A DNA stretch of 64,000 nt from Pseudomonadota bacterium (GCA_029782295.1 JAKOVB010000089.1:62001-126000), one strand, 5' to 3'. Positions 27,452 through 44,721 are shown, numbered from the stretch's first letter. A program made the numbers and translations. Notes: generated from the letters alone by a model not told the origin.

Positions 27452-28207
27452 TCAGGTAGCAGCTTTCGATTCTGATTCCTTCTTTTCCGGCAGCACGTAA
27501 GCGTAGTGCAGCCGTTCATCCACTTCGCGCTCAGCCTGCAGCCAGTGGTCCCAATCTTCTCCGGGCTGGAAACCGCGGCTCTCGGCGATGTAATAGGCGG
27601 CTTCCTCGATGTACTGACGGCGCACATAAGCCGGCAAGGGTTCTTTTACCGGCTTGGGGGTCGTCCTGTCGGGCACCAGTCGGCGCTGCTTGTTGCCGGT
27701 GATCATGGCCAGCGGCAGGTTCTCCTTGTGCACGAGGCTCCCGACTATGACCCCGGAGATATGCATGCATATCATGACCAGCCAGGCAGTCGCTGCAAAG
27801 TCATGCAGGGTTTTAACGGCATCAATATCGATGGATTCGCTGATCGGGAGATCATTGAATGCCATGTAGCCGGTCATGGTAGTCAGTGTGCCCAGCACCA
27901 GCAGGCTATATACCGCGAGCGCGCCCGCCGGATTGTGACCGATGTAGCGGCGTGCACGATGCTTGAACAGGTCACGCAGATAGGCCAGCCCTGCCAGCGG
28001 ATTGGGTGGAAAGCGACGGAAAGCGGAAAAGTCACGCGCCACAAAACCCATGATCCAGCGCAACAGGATGGCACCGCCGGCGATGTAGCCTGCGTTGACG
28101 TGGATATCTCGCATCAGTTCCGAATTGCGAGTGTAGAAAGCAAAGGCGAATGAAAAGACCAGCGTCCAGTGCATCAATCTGGCCGGAAGTGACCAAACCT
28201 TAATCAT
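27452..28207 (-). CDS. Cytochrome b561-type membrane protein fused to a C-terminal DUF2934-like domain
   Basis: 251 residues. About four membrane helices carry candidate haem-binding histidines (MHWTLVFSF, RDIHVNAGYIAGG, VKTLHDFAATAWLVMICMHISG). This is the di-haem cytochrome b561 / Ni-Fe-hydrogenase b-subunit type that passes electrons between quinol and periplasmic partners. After about residue 205 a soluble cytoplasmic tail reads YIEEAAYYIAESRGFQ followed by DWDHWLQAEREVDE, which closely resembles DUF2934, a short domain normally found alone in small proteins. No dehydrogenase or cytochrome c partner gene adjoins it. It converges with rubredoxin. Confidence 0.82.
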   Translation of the reverse strand: MIKVWSLPARLMHWTLVFSFAFAFYTRNSELMRDIHVNAGYIAGGAILLRWIMGFVARDFSAFRRFPPNPLAGLAYLRDLFKHRARRYIGHNPAGALAVYSLLVLGTLTTMTGYMAFNDLPISESIDIDAVKTLHDFAATAWLVMICMHISGVIVGSLVHKENLPLAMITGNKQRRLVPDRTTPKPVKEPLPAYVRRQYIEEAAYYIAESRGFQPGEDWDHWLQAEREVDERLHYAYVLPEKKESESKAAT

Positions 28208-28327
28208 GAAATTGCCCCGAATCTAAAATGGTTGCATGTAATGCTACGCCATTCATGTTGCAATTCTTGTTCCAGATAAGGTCTTGGCATCTGCCGGTAC
28301 CAAAAACGTTGCTGTGGTCCGGAAATG

Positions 28328-28359
28328 AAAACGGGCCACGATTGCACGTGACCCGTTTT
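28328..28359 (-). terminator. Rho-independent terminator of the tRNA-Ala/tRNA-Glu unit
   Basis: In the leftward transcript, AAAACGGGUCACG pairs with CGUGGCCCGUUUU around a six-base loop, with one G-U pair. It starts seven bases after the tRNA-Glu CCA end. Confidence 0.85.
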
Positions 28360-28365
28360 GCTTTT

Positions 28366-28441
28366 TGGCGTCCCCACGGGGATTCGAACCCCGGTACTTA
28401 CCGTGAAAGGGTAATGTCCTAGGCCTCTAGACGATGGGGAC
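28366..28441 (-). tRNA. tRNA-Glu (anticodon UUC)
   Basis: A 76-base cloverleaf with encoded CCA. The acceptor stem is GTCCCCA with TGGGGAC, the anticodon loop is CTTTCAC giving UUC, and the T-arm is GGTTCGAATCC. It lies 19 bases after tRNA-Ala on the same strand, so the two are probably one transcript. Its wobble U34 is a substrate for MnmC and SelU, both encoded in this window. Confidence 0.97.
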
Positions 28442-28460
28442 AAAGACCTGTACTAAAATT

Positions 28461-28536
<76 letters not shown>

Positions 28537-28602
28537 GAAAAAGAGCCGCCATCATAGAGATGTGCGCCTGGATTGTCAATGCCTTTGGCGGAGTTTTTTA
28601 CG

Positions 28603-29136
28603 TCAGGCCTGGCTTTGATGTCGTGCCTGCAGGACGCGGCGGTGATATCGGAACAAGGTGCGTGTGATCCAGTCTTCGTGCTCCTCGTCGTGATCGAGGA
28701 ACTCGGCGACACAACGGTCGGGCTGCTCGGAGATGACTCTTGCAAAGAGCCTGAGCGGTGATGCCAGCCTGGGGCTAAGATAAACCATAAGCAAGACCTG
28801 AGCCCCAACGCCCGGCAACGCCTCCTGCAACTCCCATTCGAGATGGCGCGCGCCAAGCTTAAGATTCACTTTAGGTGGCATGTCGACGTACTGAGCGACC
28901 AGTTTGGATAGCATGGTCATCATGACGTCCACGCGAGCCTCCAGGCGCTCGAGTGCTTTGGCGACGACGGGGTCGGCACCGTTCTCCAAATCGGTCGGGG
29001 ATTCCAGCGTCGCCAGCGATTGCAGCAGCGACAGGTTGTCGACACGGGCACGTTCGATATCCAGCGGGGTCACCGCGCAGACATGCCAGCGCAAGGGCAG
29101 GCAGGCCTGATAGGTGACGCCGGCGCTTTCAATCAT
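28603..29136 (-). CDS. Putative PilZ-like domain protein
   Basis: 177 residues, soluble, seven bases downstream of queF on the same strand. The N-terminal half is helical (VVAKALERLEARVDVMMTML). The C-terminal half looks like a small beta-barrel, with LEWELQEALPGVGAQVLLMVYLSP, and ends in a helix, DWITRTLFRYHRRVLQ, as PilZ proteins do. The canonical c-di-GMP motifs RxxxR and (D/N)xSxxG are not evident, so nucleotide binding is doubtful. The assignment rests on layout and is tentative. Confidence 0.6.
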   Translation of the reverse strand: MIESAGVTYQACLPLRWHVCAVTPLDIERARVDNLSLLQSLATLESPTDLENGADPVVAKALERLEARVDVMMTMLSKLVAQYVDMPPKVNLKLGARHLEWELQEALPGVGAQVLLMVYLSPRLASPLRLFARVISEQPDRCVAEFLDHDEEHEDWITRTLFRYHRRVLQARHQSQA

Positions 29137-29143
29137 GTCGGGG

Positions 29144-29563
29144 TTAGCCGCGGGTGTTGGATTGGTGCTCGAACTGTGTCAGTTCGACACGCGGCATCGG
29201 TTGCCAGCCGGGTTTTCGATACTCGGTGACCACGTTGGTGAAGATGCCTCCGCGTACGTAGAACTTGGCCGTCAGGCGCATGAAACGTGGCTGTGTGGCG
29301 TTCACCAGGTCGTCCAGAATGCGATTGGTCACCGCTTCATGGAAAGCCCCTTCGTCACGGAAGGACCAGATATAGAGCTTCAGGCTTTTCAGTTCTACAC
29401 AGGTCTGATCAGGAATGTAATCCAGATAGAGCGTGGCGAAATCCGGCTGCCCTGTTTTGGGGCACAGGCAGGTGAACTCCGGGATCTCCATATGAATGAG
29501 GAAATCACGTCCCGGCTGGGGGTTGTCAAAAGTTTCAAGGGTCTTGCTGGGTTGACTAGACAT
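29144..29563 (-). CDS. queF: NADPH-dependent 7-cyano-7-deazaguanine reductase QueF
   Basis: 139 residues, the short single-domain form of the tunnelling-fold family. It reduces preQ0 to preQ1 in queuosine synthesis for GUN-anticodon tRNAs, one of which, tRNA-Asn(GUU), is encoded in this window. The nucleophilic Cys lies in [14 protein letters not shown] (about 29-42) and the QueF substrate motif is [16 protein letters not shown]. It is divergent from smc with 42 bases between starts. Confidence 0.96.
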   Translation of the reverse strand: MSSQPSKTLETFDNPQPGRDFLIHMEIPEFTCLCPKTGQPDFATLYLDYIPDQTCVELKSLKLYIWSFRDEGAFHEAVTNRILDDLVNATQPRFMRLTAKFYVRGGIFTNVVTEYRKPGWQPMPRVELTQFEHQSNTRG

Positions 29564-29605
29564 GGTGTGTCCCGTATAAATCGACCGGATAATTATACAA
29601 CTCCC

Positions 29606-32600
29606 ATGCGTCTAACCCACCTAAAACTCGCCGGATTCAAATCATTCGTCGATCCGACCACATTGCACATCCACGGCCAGCGGGTCGGGGTCGTCGGTCC
29701 GAACGGGTGTGGAAAGTCGAATGTCATGGAATCCATCCGCTGGGTGCTGGGGGAATCCTCGGCCCGCGAAATGCGCGGCGACTCCATGCAGGACGTCATA
29801 TTCAATGGCTCAGGCAACCGAAAGCCGGTCTCGCGGGCCAGTGTCGAGCTGCTGTTCGACAACAGCCTGGGAGGAGCCAGCGGGGAGTGGTCGCAATATG
29901 CAGAAATCTCCGTCAAACGCGTGCTGCACCGGGACGGGGGGTCGGATTACTTCATCAACAACACCAAGGTGCGTCGGCGCGATGTGGCTGATCTGTTTCT
30001 AGGCACCGGTCTGGGCGGACGCGCCTATGCCATCATCGGCCAGAACACCATTTCCCGGATCGTCGAGGCCAAGCCAGAGGAATTGAGGGTGTTCCTGGAA
30101 GAGGCCGCTGGGATTTCCAAGTACAAGGAACGGCGTCGCGAGACCGAACTGCGCTTGCGTGATACCCGCGAGAACCTGACGCGGGTGGAAGATATCCGAC
30201 GCGAACTGGACAAGCAGATCGCTCGCCTCGAGTCGCAAGCGCAGGTCGCGCAGCAATATCACCAGCTAAAAGAATCATTGGGAGTTGCAGAAGGCCAGTT
30301 CTGGCTATTGAAAAAGCGTGATGCCTCAATGGGTTGGGAAAAGTCCTTAAGAACCGTTGAACGTCTTGTCAATGAACTGGAAGCCCAGACTGCGCAATTG
30401 CGATCGACGGAAAGTGCCCTGGAGGCATTGCGTCTGGAACATTTCTCCGGGGGGGAAGTCGTTCAGGCAAGGCAAGGCGAGTATTACGAAGCCAGCGCAC
30501 AGGTTTCTTCTCTTGAGCAGGAACTTCGTCACGCAAAGGAGACACGCGACCGTCTGATCGCACAGATGGAACAGATCAACGCGGAAAAGGTAAGGACCGA
30601 GGAGCAACGGCAGTCTATCCTGACCCGATTGGCGGAGCAACAGGGCCAGCAGACAAAGGCAGAGGCGGAAACTCATCAAGCCAGGCAAGCGCTTGAAGCC
30701 GCACGCGCCGACCTCCCGAGCGTCGAACAGGTTCATCGCGATGCGCAGGCCGCTTTCAGCCAGGTGAACAACGCCATCCAGCAGTCCGATCAGCAAAGCC
30801 AGCTGGAGCGGACTCATTTCGAACACGCACGAAAATCACTGCATGACATCCAGCAACGCCTGCAACGCCTGCGGGAAGATGAAAAGCGGCTGGTCCTGCC
30901 AGATCCGGCGCTGGTCGCAACCAGGGAGAAAGAGGCGCAGGGACTGCAGGACCAGCTAAGTGCCCTGGATTCGGCAATACATGAGGCCACGGAGGCTGAG
31001 CAGGCTGCAACTGAGCTGACGAAGTCTTTACAGCAGGAGGTACAATCGAATGGGCATCGGATTGCCCAGGTCGAAGCCCAGTTGAGCGCCCTGACAAGGC
31101 TGCAGCAGGCCCTGGGACAGGAAGGCAAGCTGGATGCCTGGCTCAGACACCGAGGCATCGACGGGAAGCACCGGCTCTGGCAATCGATCAGCGTCGAAGC
31201 CGGACTCGAAACCGCTCTGGAAGGTCTGCTCGGCAACCGGCTGAACGCCTTGCCGACTTTGCAGCAGAAGCTCGATGAGCGGCCGCCGGCAGCGGTTACG
31301 CTGACTTATGCCGGTGAAGGGCGGCACAATACACCCCCGCATCCCGCCGGCTGGCGCGCCTTGGCCGATGCCGTCACGGTTGGCGACCCATCCTTGTCTG
31401 GTGTCATGTCAGACTGGCTCGCCCACGTCTGGGTCATGCCCGAAAGTGCCGTCGAAACAGAATGCCAGCCACACCTGGCTCCCGGAGAGATGCTGGTCAC
31501 TCATCATGGGGATGTCGTGACCCGGCACAGCATCTCGCTGTATGCGCCGCAATCCGGGTTGCATGGTGTGCTGGAACGCCAGCGTGAACTGGATGCCATT
31601 CACCAAAGCCTGCCGGATGAGCGGCACCTTCAGCAAGAGCGCGAAACGGCATTACGTGGACAGGAACAACATCTTCACGGATTACGTCGCAATTTATCGG
31701 ACTTGCAGCACCAGCAAAGGCAGGTGACTTCTGCATTGCATGCGGCACGCATGGAACTGCAGCGCTTGCAGCAGCAATTGCAGCATGCCCGGGACCGTCA
31801 GCAACAGCTGGCTGGTGAAATCGATCGATCCATCGGGCAGCAGCGTGAAGCGGAAACGCAAATGGCCGAGCGCGAGCAGCGCATTCAACAACTGCAAACC
31901 CAAATCAGCGGTCTCCGTCAACAGCGTGATCAGGCGGGGCAGGTCAGGCAGCAGGCGGAGCAGTCGCTGAAAAGCGCGCGTGACCGATTGTTGGAAGCCG
32001 AGCGCCAGGCACAACAACAGGATTTTTCCGAAAAGATTATCAAAAATAATATCAAAGAGTTATCTTCAAGACTGAAGGTGATGGATGACGTGTCTGCCTC
32101 GCTTGCAAGCCGCCTTGAGGAAGTCCAGCAGCAACAAACCCAGATATCGGATGTCGACCTCAAGGCGCGCCTTGAGACTTCCCTGGAGGCGCGCCACCAG
32201 GCGGAGCAGGCACTGATTGAAGCCAGAAACATCCTGGCAGGGATTGAGCAACGCTTGCAGGATCTGGAGCGTGCACGGCTGCAGGCCGAGCAACAGTTGC
32301 ACCCCATGCGCGACAGGCTTGAACAATCCCGCTTGCAGGAACAGCAGGCCCGCCTGCATTTCGAGCATTGCTCGGAACAGCTTGTGACGACGGGACTCGA
32401 TGAAACGCTGTTGGAGAGCACGCTGGAGAAAGGCGCGCGTGCCGTTGACCTGGAGCAACGCGGCAAGGCCCTGCAAGCCAGCATCGACGAGCTCGGCGCC
32501 GTCAATCTGGCCGCTATCCAGGAACTTGCCAGCGAACGCGAACGCAAGACCTATCTCGACAGTCAGGCGCTGGATCTTGTGCAGGCCATCACCACTCTGG

Positions 32601-33115
32601 AGGAGGCTATCCAGCGCATCGACCGTGAAACCCGCAGCCGGCTGCAGAGTACCTATGACGAAGCCAACCGTCATTTCGGCGAATTATTCCAGACACTGTT
32701 CGGCGGTGGCCAGGCCCAATTGCAATTGCTGGGAGACGAAATCCTCGACACCGGTATCCAGGTATTCGCGCAACCGCCAGGCAAGAAAAACAGCACTATC
32801 CATCTCCTGTCCGGCGGGGAGAAGGCGTTGACGGCGATGGCGCTGGTGTTTGCCCTGTTCCGGCTCAATCCTGCACCATTCTGCCTGATGGACGAGGTGG
32901 ATGCCCCGCTGGACGACAGTAATACCGAGCGGTTCTGCGCACTGGTCCGGAAGATGTCCGAGCGGACCCAGTTCATGTTTGTCAGCCACAACAAGATCAC
33001 CATGGAAATGGCTCAGCAGTTGATCGGCGTTACCATGCAGGAATCCGGGGTCTCCCGCATTGTCGAAGTCGACATGGAAGCTGCGTTGCAGATGCAAACA
33101 GAAGCGCCGGCCTGA
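29606..33115 (+). CDS. smc: Chromosome segregation protein SMC
   Basis: 1169 residues from [18 protein letters not shown]. The open frame continues 164 codons upstream, antisense to queF, and is not coding. The N-terminal Walker A is [16 protein letters not shown]. The [12 protein letters not shown] segment and long Gln/Glu-rich coiled coils follow (about 170-500 and 660-1000), interrupted by a hinge near 510-640. The C-terminal signature is [20 protein letters not shown] and Walker B is [13 protein letters not shown]. It is the ATPase of the chromosome-organising condensin-like complex. The partners scpA and scpB are not here. It begins an smc-zipA-ligA set typical of betaproteobacteria. Confidence 0.97.
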   Translation: MRLTHLKLAGFKSFVDPTTLHIHGQRVGVVGPNGCGKSNVMESIRWVLGESSAREMRGDSMQDVIFNGSGNRKPVSRASVELLFDNSLGGASGEWSQYAEISVKRVLHRDGGSDYFINNTKVRRRDVADLFLGTGLGGRAYAIIGQNTISRIVEAKPEELRVFLEEAAGISKYKERRRETELRLRDTRENLTRVEDIRRELDKQIARLESQAQVAQQYHQLKESLGVAEGQFWLLKKRDASMGWEKSLRTVERLVNELEAQTAQLRSTESALEALRLEHFSGGEVVQARQGEYYEASAQVSSLEQELRHAKETRDRLIAQMEQINAEKVRTEEQRQSILTRLAEQQGQQTKAEAETHQARQALEAARADLPSVEQVHRDAQAAFSQVNNAIQQSDQQSQLERTHFEHARKSLHDIQQRLQRLREDEKRLVLPDPALVATREKEAQGLQDQLSALDSAIHEATEAEQAATELTKSLQQEVQSNGHRIAQVEAQLSALTRLQQALGQEGKLDAWLRHRGIDGKHRLWQSISVEAGLETALEGLLGNRLNALPTLQQKLDERPPAAVTLTYAGEGRHNTPPHPAGWRALADAVTVGDPSLSGVMSDWLAHVWVMPESAVETECQPHLAPGEMLVTHHGDVVTRHSISLYAPQSGLHGVLERQRELDAIHQSLPDERHLQQERETALRGQEQHLHGLRRNLSDLQHQQRQVTSALHAARMELQRLQQQLQHARDRQQQLAGEIDRSIGQQREAETQMAEREQRIQQLQTQISGLRQQRDQAGQVRQQAEQSLKSARDRLLEAERQAQQQDFSEKIIKNNIKELSSRLKVMDDVSASLASRLEEVQQQQTQISDVDLKARLETSLEARHQAEQALIEARNILAGIEQRLQDLERARLQAEQQLHPMRDRLEQSRLQEQQARLHFEHCSEQLVTTGLDETLLESTLEKGARAVDLEQRGKALQASIDELGAVNLAAIQELASERERKTYLDSQALDLVQAITTLEEAIQRIDRETRSRLQSTYDEANRHFGELFQTLFGGGQAQLQLLGDEILDTGIQVFAQPPGKKNSTIHLLSGGEKALTAMALVFALFRLNPAPFCLMDEVDAPLDDSNTERFCALVRKMSERTQFMFVSHNKITMEMAQQLIGVTMQESGVSRIVEVDMEAALQMQTEAPA

Positions 33116-33155
33116 CTTATAATAGAAATTATCTGAGACTCCAGGATTCACCCGC

Positions 33156-39924
<6,769 letters not shown>

Positions 39925-39937
39925 ATCGAGGCCATCC

Positions 39938-41005
39938 ATGCAACAAGTACTGATCGTTGATGATAACAATACCAATCTGACACTTTTTCGGCACTTGCTG
40001 AAGCGGCTGGATGATGTCGAGCCAATAACTTTTGACGACCCCACGGCCGCAATTGCTTGGTGTGAGGCAAACGAACCAGACCTGGTCATCCTGGATTACA
40101 TGATGCCGGTGATGAACGGCTTGCAATTCATTGAGCGTTTCCGCTCGATGCCCGGAAAAAGTGATATTCCTTTGGTGATGGTGACTGCTGATATCGAAAG
40201 CAACGTCCGTCACCGGGCTCTGGAACTGGGTGCCCATGATTTTCTGACCAAACCCGTCGAAAACACGGAATTTATGGCTCGCGCACGCAACCTGCTGATG
40301 CTTAGGCGCAGCCACGTACAACTGGCCAATCGCGAGGCCTGGCTAAGAGAAGAAGTCAAGAAACGCACGGCTGAGGTAGTGGCGCGCGAAAAGGAGGTCG
40401 TCCTGCGACTTTCAAGGGCGGCTGAATTCCGCGACCCGGAAACCGGCGCCCACTTGCTCCGTATGGCCAACTACACACGCATGATCGCAGAGAAACTCGG
40501 CTTGCCGGAGAATGAGCAGCAATTATTGCTGGATGCCGCTCCCATGCACGATATCGGCAAGGTCGGAACACCGGATTCCATCCTTCTCAAGCCTGGCAGG
40601 CTCACGCCCGAAGAATTCGAGATCATGAAGAAGCACACCGTCATGGGCTACGAGATTCTGCGCGACAGCAAGTCGCTAGTGCTCCGCACTGCTGCAGTCA
40701 TCGCATGGACACACCATGAAAGATACGATGGGGCCGGTTATCCAAACGGCCTGAAAGGGGAGGATATTCCACTGTATGGAAGGATAGCGGCGGTTGCAGA
40801 TGTGTTCGATGCACTGACCTCCTCCAGACCCTACAAACCGGCCTGGGAAATGGACCGTGCCCGTGAATTCCTGCTGGAGTCGCGCGGCAGGCATCTTGAT
40901 CCAGGGTGCGTGGACGCATTTCTTTCCGACTGGTCGAGCGTCCTGGCCATTCATGAGCGCTATCATGACGACGAACTCCAGAACGACATAGACCTGATCA
41001 AGTAG
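39938..41005 (+). CDS. Response regulator with HD-GYP phosphodiesterase domain (RpfG-like)
   Basis: 355 residues. The N-terminal receiver domain has the acidic pair in LIVDDNNTN and the acceptor Asp in LVILDYMMPVMNG. A coiled linker leads to the HD-GYP domain, with HDIGKVGTPDSILLK, the conserved HTVMGYEIL, and HHERYDGAGYPNGLKGEDIPLYGRI. All key metal and GYP residues appear present, so it should hydrolyse cyclic di-GMP when phosphorylated. It follows the hybrid kinase by 13 bases and precedes an HDOD-REC-GGDEF-like gene, giving a self-contained c-di-GMP-linked relay. Confidence 0.93.
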   Translation: MQQVLIVDDNNTNLTLFRHLLKRLDDVEPITFDDPTAAIAWCEANEPDLVILDYMMPVMNGLQFIERFRSMPGKSDIPLVMVTADIESNVRHRALELGAHDFLTKPVENTEFMARARNLLMLRRSHVQLANREAWLREEVKKRTAEVVAREKEVVLRLSRAAEFRDPETGAHLLRMANYTRMIAEKLGLPENEQQLLLDAAPMHDIGKVGTPDSILLKPGRLTPEEFEIMKKHTVMGYEILRDSKSLVLRTAAVIAWTHHERYDGAGYPNGLKGEDIPLYGRIAAVADVFDALTSSRPYKPAWEMDRAREFLLESRGRHLDPGCVDAFLSDWSSVLAIHERYHDDELQNDIDLIK

Positions 41006-41014
41006 CCAGTCTCC

Positions 41015-42922
41015 ATGTTCAATCAAGAGAAATTCGAGACCCTGAAGTCCAGCGGCCATTTGCCGTCACCTCAAGGTGCCGCGTTGAAGATATTGGAGTT
41101 GTGTCAACGCAGCAATGTGTCGCTAACTGAGATATCTCATGCGGTTCAGGCGGACCCGGCTCTCACCGGGCGAGTCCTGAAAATCGCAAACTCCCCGCTT
41201 TATGCGAGGTCACGTCCTGTGGTTTCCTTGAATCCTGACGTGTTGATGAGTGTCGGCATCCAGTCGCTCAGGCAGATAGTGCTCGCATTTGCCCTGATAT
41301 CAGCCAATCGGAATGGAAGATGCAAGAACTTCGATTACGAGGATTTCTGGTCACGCTCCCTCGCGACTGGTGTCGCTGCACAGTTGATCGGTGCCGCCAT
41401 AAAGGTGGCGCCACCCGTTGAAACCTTCACTTGCGGCCTTTTGTCCCAGATCGGGCGTCTTGCCCTGGCGTCAGCATATCCGGAAAAATTCAGCGAACTA
41501 CTGGTAAGCCATAAGGGAAATGCACAGGACATTCCCGCAGCGGTTGAAGAAGCAGCATTTGGCGTTTCTCATCTCGAACTTGCCTCTGCCATGATGGACG
41601 ATTGGGGCATACCCAAGCTTTTTTCAGATGCCGTGCTCTATCACGAAGCGCCTGAACAAAGCGATATCAACCCGGAATCACGAGTCGCAAGGCTGGCAAT
41701 GTGCCTGCATCTAGCAAGATCCCTGGCCAATTCGTGCTTCATGAGCGACATACAACGTGCCGCCAACTTACCTAAACTTTTTCCGATCGCTCGCAAAGCC
41801 GGTATCGATGCAGAAAGTCTGGTCAGGCTTGGGGACCAGATGTTGTCCGAGTGGAACGAGTGGAGTGCTTTGCTGGAAATGCCGGTGCATACCGCAACGG
41901 ATTTTTCTTCCCTGGAAAAACAGCTTGCTTTCGATGAGTCGTCTGCAAAGTCCATGGCGGAAGAAAGTCCTGTAAGGGTCCTGATCGCTGATGATGATCC
42001 GACTACGCGCATGCTGCTACAGCACCTGTTGAATAGCCAGGGATATATCACCAGAACTGTGGCGAACGGCAGGGAGGCCTTGCAAACTGTTGAAGATTTC
42101 AGGCCTCACATCCTGGTGACTGACTGGTTGATGCCGGAAATGAATGGGTTGGAATTGATATGCGCCCTGCGCAAAACAGAAACTGGGCGGGCCATATACG
42201 CCGTTGTCTTGACATCGCTACGCGAAGACGAAAACTTGGTGGATGCCTTCGAAGCAGGCGCGGATGATTATCTTGTCAAACCGATCGAGCCATCCATCGT
42301 CAAAGCGCATCTCAAGGCTGGACTGCGCGTGATCCAGGTCCAACAGCAGATCGAAAAAGATCGGGAGGAACTGAGAAGACTCACCGCAGACCTTGCCAGT
42401 GCTCACCGGGACGCTCAGGAGTCGGCCTTGGCCGATCCGTTGACGGGTCTTTACAACCGGCGATATGCCATGAACCGCCTTGCACAGGAGTGGGCATCTA
42501 CAGAGCGGAGCCAGATGCCATTCAGCATCGTGATGCTGGAAATCGATCAAATCAATCAGATCCGCGACACCTTTGGACATATGGCAGCGGAGGAAGTGAT
42601 CAAACGAATTGGCGATGTTTTGCAAACCCATTCTCGCCTACCGGACGTGGCCTGTCGTATTGGCTGGGAAACATTTCTTATTTTGTCACCCAACACGTCT
42701 CTTGACGGCGCGCTCAACTTTGCAGAACGCATACGTTCAAGCATCGCAGCAGAACCGGTCATGCTGGATGAAGGAAAACTCAACATCACGATCAGCATCG
42801 GACTGGCCCAGAAAACACCTTCCATCGAAAGCCATGGCCACCTGCTGAAACTCGCGGATGACGCAATGGTAAATTCCAGAAATCATGGCTGTAACCGTAT
42901 GACGGCAGCACCCTTGAATTAA
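41015..42922 (+). CDS. HDOD - receiver - degenerate GGDEF protein
   Basis: 635 residues. The HDOD domain (about 15-215) has LPSPQGAALKILELC and DPALTGRVLKIANSPL. A receiver domain (about 320-440) has LIADDDPTTRMLL and acceptor Asp LVTDWLMPEMNGLE. A diguanylate cyclase fold (about 470-630) begins with DPLTGLYNRRYAM, but the signature loop reads RIGWETFLIL instead of RxGG(D/E)EFxxL. It therefore probably does not make c-di-GMP and may act as a scaffold or GTP/c-di-GMP sensor. HDOD domains occur in signalling proteins for motility and biofilm control. It is the third gene of the relay block. Confidence 0.9.
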   Translation: MFNQEKFETLKSSGHLPSPQGAALKILELCQRSNVSLTEISHAVQADPALTGRVLKIANSPLYARSRPVVSLNPDVLMSVGIQSLRQIVLAFALISANRNGRCKNFDYEDFWSRSLATGVAAQLIGAAIKVAPPVETFTCGLLSQIGRLALASAYPEKFSELLVSHKGNAQDIPAAVEEAAFGVSHLELASAMMDDWGIPKLFSDAVLYHEAPEQSDINPESRVARLAMCLHLARSLANSCFMSDIQRAANLPKLFPIARKAGIDAESLVRLGDQMLSEWNEWSALLEMPVHTATDFSSLEKQLAFDESSAKSMAEESPVRVLIADDDPTTRMLLQHLLNSQGYITRTVANGREALQTVEDFRPHILVTDWLMPEMNGLELICALRKTETGRAIYAVVLTSLREDENLVDAFEAGADDYLVKPIEPSIVKAHLKAGLRVIQVQQQIEKDREELRRLTADLASAHRDAQESALADPLTGLYNRRYAMNRLAQEWASTERSQMPFSIVMLEIDQINQIRDTFGHMAAEEVIKRIGDVLQTHSRLPDVACRIGWETFLILSPNTSLDGALNFAERIRSSIAAEPVMLDEGKLNITISIGLAQKTPSIESHGHLLKLADDAMVNSRNHGCNRMTAAPLN

Positions 42923-42943
42923 CGATAACTGACGCTACCTCAC

Positions 42944-43732
42944 ATGCATCTTTACAAAGACCGAGTGATCGATATCGCACTATTGGCTGGGAAGGCCATC
43001 ATGGCGGTCTACGAAGGGGAAATTGCCGTCAGCCGCAAGGAAGACAGTTCCCCGCTGACACAGGCGGACCTGGCTGCCCACGACATCATTACAAACGGTC
43101 TGGCAGGGATCGACCCTTCAATTCCTGTTATTTCTGAAGAATCATCTGCAATTCCTTTTGATGAAAGAAAAAAATGGAATCGCTACTGGCTCGTCGATCC
43201 TCTCGACGGCACACGTGAATTCATCAAGCGCAACGGGGAATTCACCGTCAACATCGCACTCATCGAAGATCACATGCCCGTGATGGGCGTTGTCTACGCA
43301 CCGGCGCTTGACCTGCTTTTTCATGCGATAAAGGGGGAGGGTGCTTACCGCCAACTTGGCAACGGTGCGCCACAACGCATACGGGCGCGCAATTTCGACC
43401 CGACCCAGGTGACGGTGGCTGGAAGTCGGTCCCACGCCGGAGAACGCCTGCTGGCCTTTCTCGACAGGATCGGGCCGCACATGCTCATCAGCATGGGCAG
43501 TTCCCTGAAAATTTGCCTGGTGGCCGAAGGACGCGCGGATGTCTACCCCCGCCTCGGACTGACCTCCGAATGGGATACCGCGGCCGCCCAGTGTATCCTT
43601 GAAGAAGCTGGTGGGCAGATCGTGGGAACCAATGGGCAGGTATTGCGGTATAACACCAAGGACTCACTACTGAATCCTGAATTCTTCGCCTCGGGCGCCA
43701 ACTCGAGAAACTGGTCTAAATACATTGATTAA
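42944..43732 (+). CDS. cysQ: 3'(2'),5'-bisphosphate nucleotidase CysQ
   Basis: 262 residues of the inositol-monophosphatase-like, Li-sensitive family. It removes the 3' phosphate from PAP made during sulfate assimilation. Metal-binding motifs seen are SPLTQADLAAHDII, VISEESSAIPF, the core WLVDPLDGTREFIKRNGEFT, and EWDTAAAQCILEEAGG near the end. The length is normal. It lies 21 bases after the signalling block, so it may share its transcript. No assimilatory sulfate genes are adjacent. Confidence 0.95.
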   Translation: MHLYKDRVIDIALLAGKAIMAVYEGEIAVSRKEDSSPLTQADLAAHDIITNGLAGIDPSIPVISEESSAIPFDERKKWNRYWLVDPLDGTREFIKRNGEFTVNIALIEDHMPVMGVVYAPALDLLFHAIKGEGAYRQLGNGAPQRIRARNFDPTQVTVAGSRSHAGERLLAFLDRIGPHMLISMGSSLKICLVAEGRADVYPRLGLTSEWDTAAAQCILEEAGGQIVGTNGQVLRYNTKDSLLNPEFFASGANSRNWSKYID

Positions 43733-43743
43733 CTGATTGTCAT

Positions 43744-44649
43744 ATGAAGAAAAATATAGCTTTCTCCCTGCTTGCATCCTGCGCTTTCAACGTCTATGCA
43801 GCAGATACCGCCAGCACACCCGACACCTGCCAGAAAAGATTGTCGGCAGGAGATTACGCCCAGGCAATCTCCTTAGCTGAAGAATCCATCAGGGCAGATG
43901 CCAACCAGCGTGAGTCTTATCTGTGCCTGGGGCGCGCACAGAGCGGGGCAGGGAACCATGCCGACGCCCTGAAAACGTTCGAGAAAGCCGACTCGTTGTC
44001 GACCAATCCTTATGAACATATCATTGCACTCACGCTTCTTGGCAATGAACTGAAAGCGAGTGGCAAGCCCGCCGACGCCATTGCCACCTACCGCAAGAGC
44101 GCTGCTTTGGCCAGGGAAGGAAAAATCCAGCGCTACGAAATGATCGACCTGAATCTGATCGGCGAAACCCAGCAGGAAAGCGGAGACGCCCAATCTGCAG
44201 TGAACTCCTTCGAGCAGGCTTACAAACTGGCTGCAAACGACAACGAGCGCGCTGATTGCCATGCACACTTGGCAAGCGCTTATAGCGCTCTCGGCGATCA
44301 TGACCATGCCATCTCCCATCAGATCAAGGCTGTCGTGATGGAGGAACGTAGCGGCGACCTCGATCATTACGCCCATGCCAATCTGGAACTAGGCAAGATA
44401 TACCTTGCGGCAAAGCAATATGCCGATGCCGAAAAATTGATGTCACGTATGCTTCCGGTCATTGTGCAAGCCGGAGACCCATACTGGGAGGCCTCTATCT
44501 ATGAGATGCAGGCCCAGATCAAGGCCTACCAGGGCCAGCCCGCCGATGCGAAAAGCTTGATAGAGAAGGGCGTGTCCCTGGCCCGCAAGATCGGGGCGGA
44601 TGCCCTTGCACAACAAATCGAACAAACCCGACGCGGGCTCAAGTTGTAA
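43744..44649 (+). CDS. Exported TPR-repeat protein
   Basis: 301 residues. The signal peptide MKKNIAFSLLASCAFNVYA is followed by a mature part beginning ADTASTPDTCQKRL. Some six or seven TPR-type helical pairs follow, for example ESYLCLGRAQSGAGNHADALKTFEKA and HANLELGKIYLAAKQYADAEKL. It is probably periplasmic and acts as a protein-interaction scaffold. Its partner is unknown. It starts 11 bases after cysQ and is followed by a 72-base gap before msrP. Confidence 0.85.
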   Translation: MKKNIAFSLLASCAFNVYAADTASTPDTCQKRLSAGDYAQAISLAEESIRADANQRESYLCLGRAQSGAGNHADALKTFEKADSLSTNPYEHIIALTLLGNELKASGKPADAIATYRKSAALAREGKIQRYEMIDLNLIGETQQESGDAQSAVNSFEQAYKLAANDNERADCHAHLASAYSALGDHDHAISHQIKAVVMEERSGDLDHYAHANLELGKIYLAAKQYADAEKLMSRMLPVIVQAGDPYWEASIYEMQAQIKAYQGQPADAKSLIEKGVSLARKIGADALAQQIEQTRRGLKL

Positions 44650-44721
44650 ATCATGTAAGGGTTTTCCTGCGGAAACGACCAATGTGTGCAAGGCCCGCTT
44701 CACACATCACAGGAGTCAATC

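Noticed and set aside
29114-29605. 164-codon upstream extension of smc
   Set aside because: It is antisense to queF and the PilZ-like gene. SMC proteins begin at MRLTHLKL.
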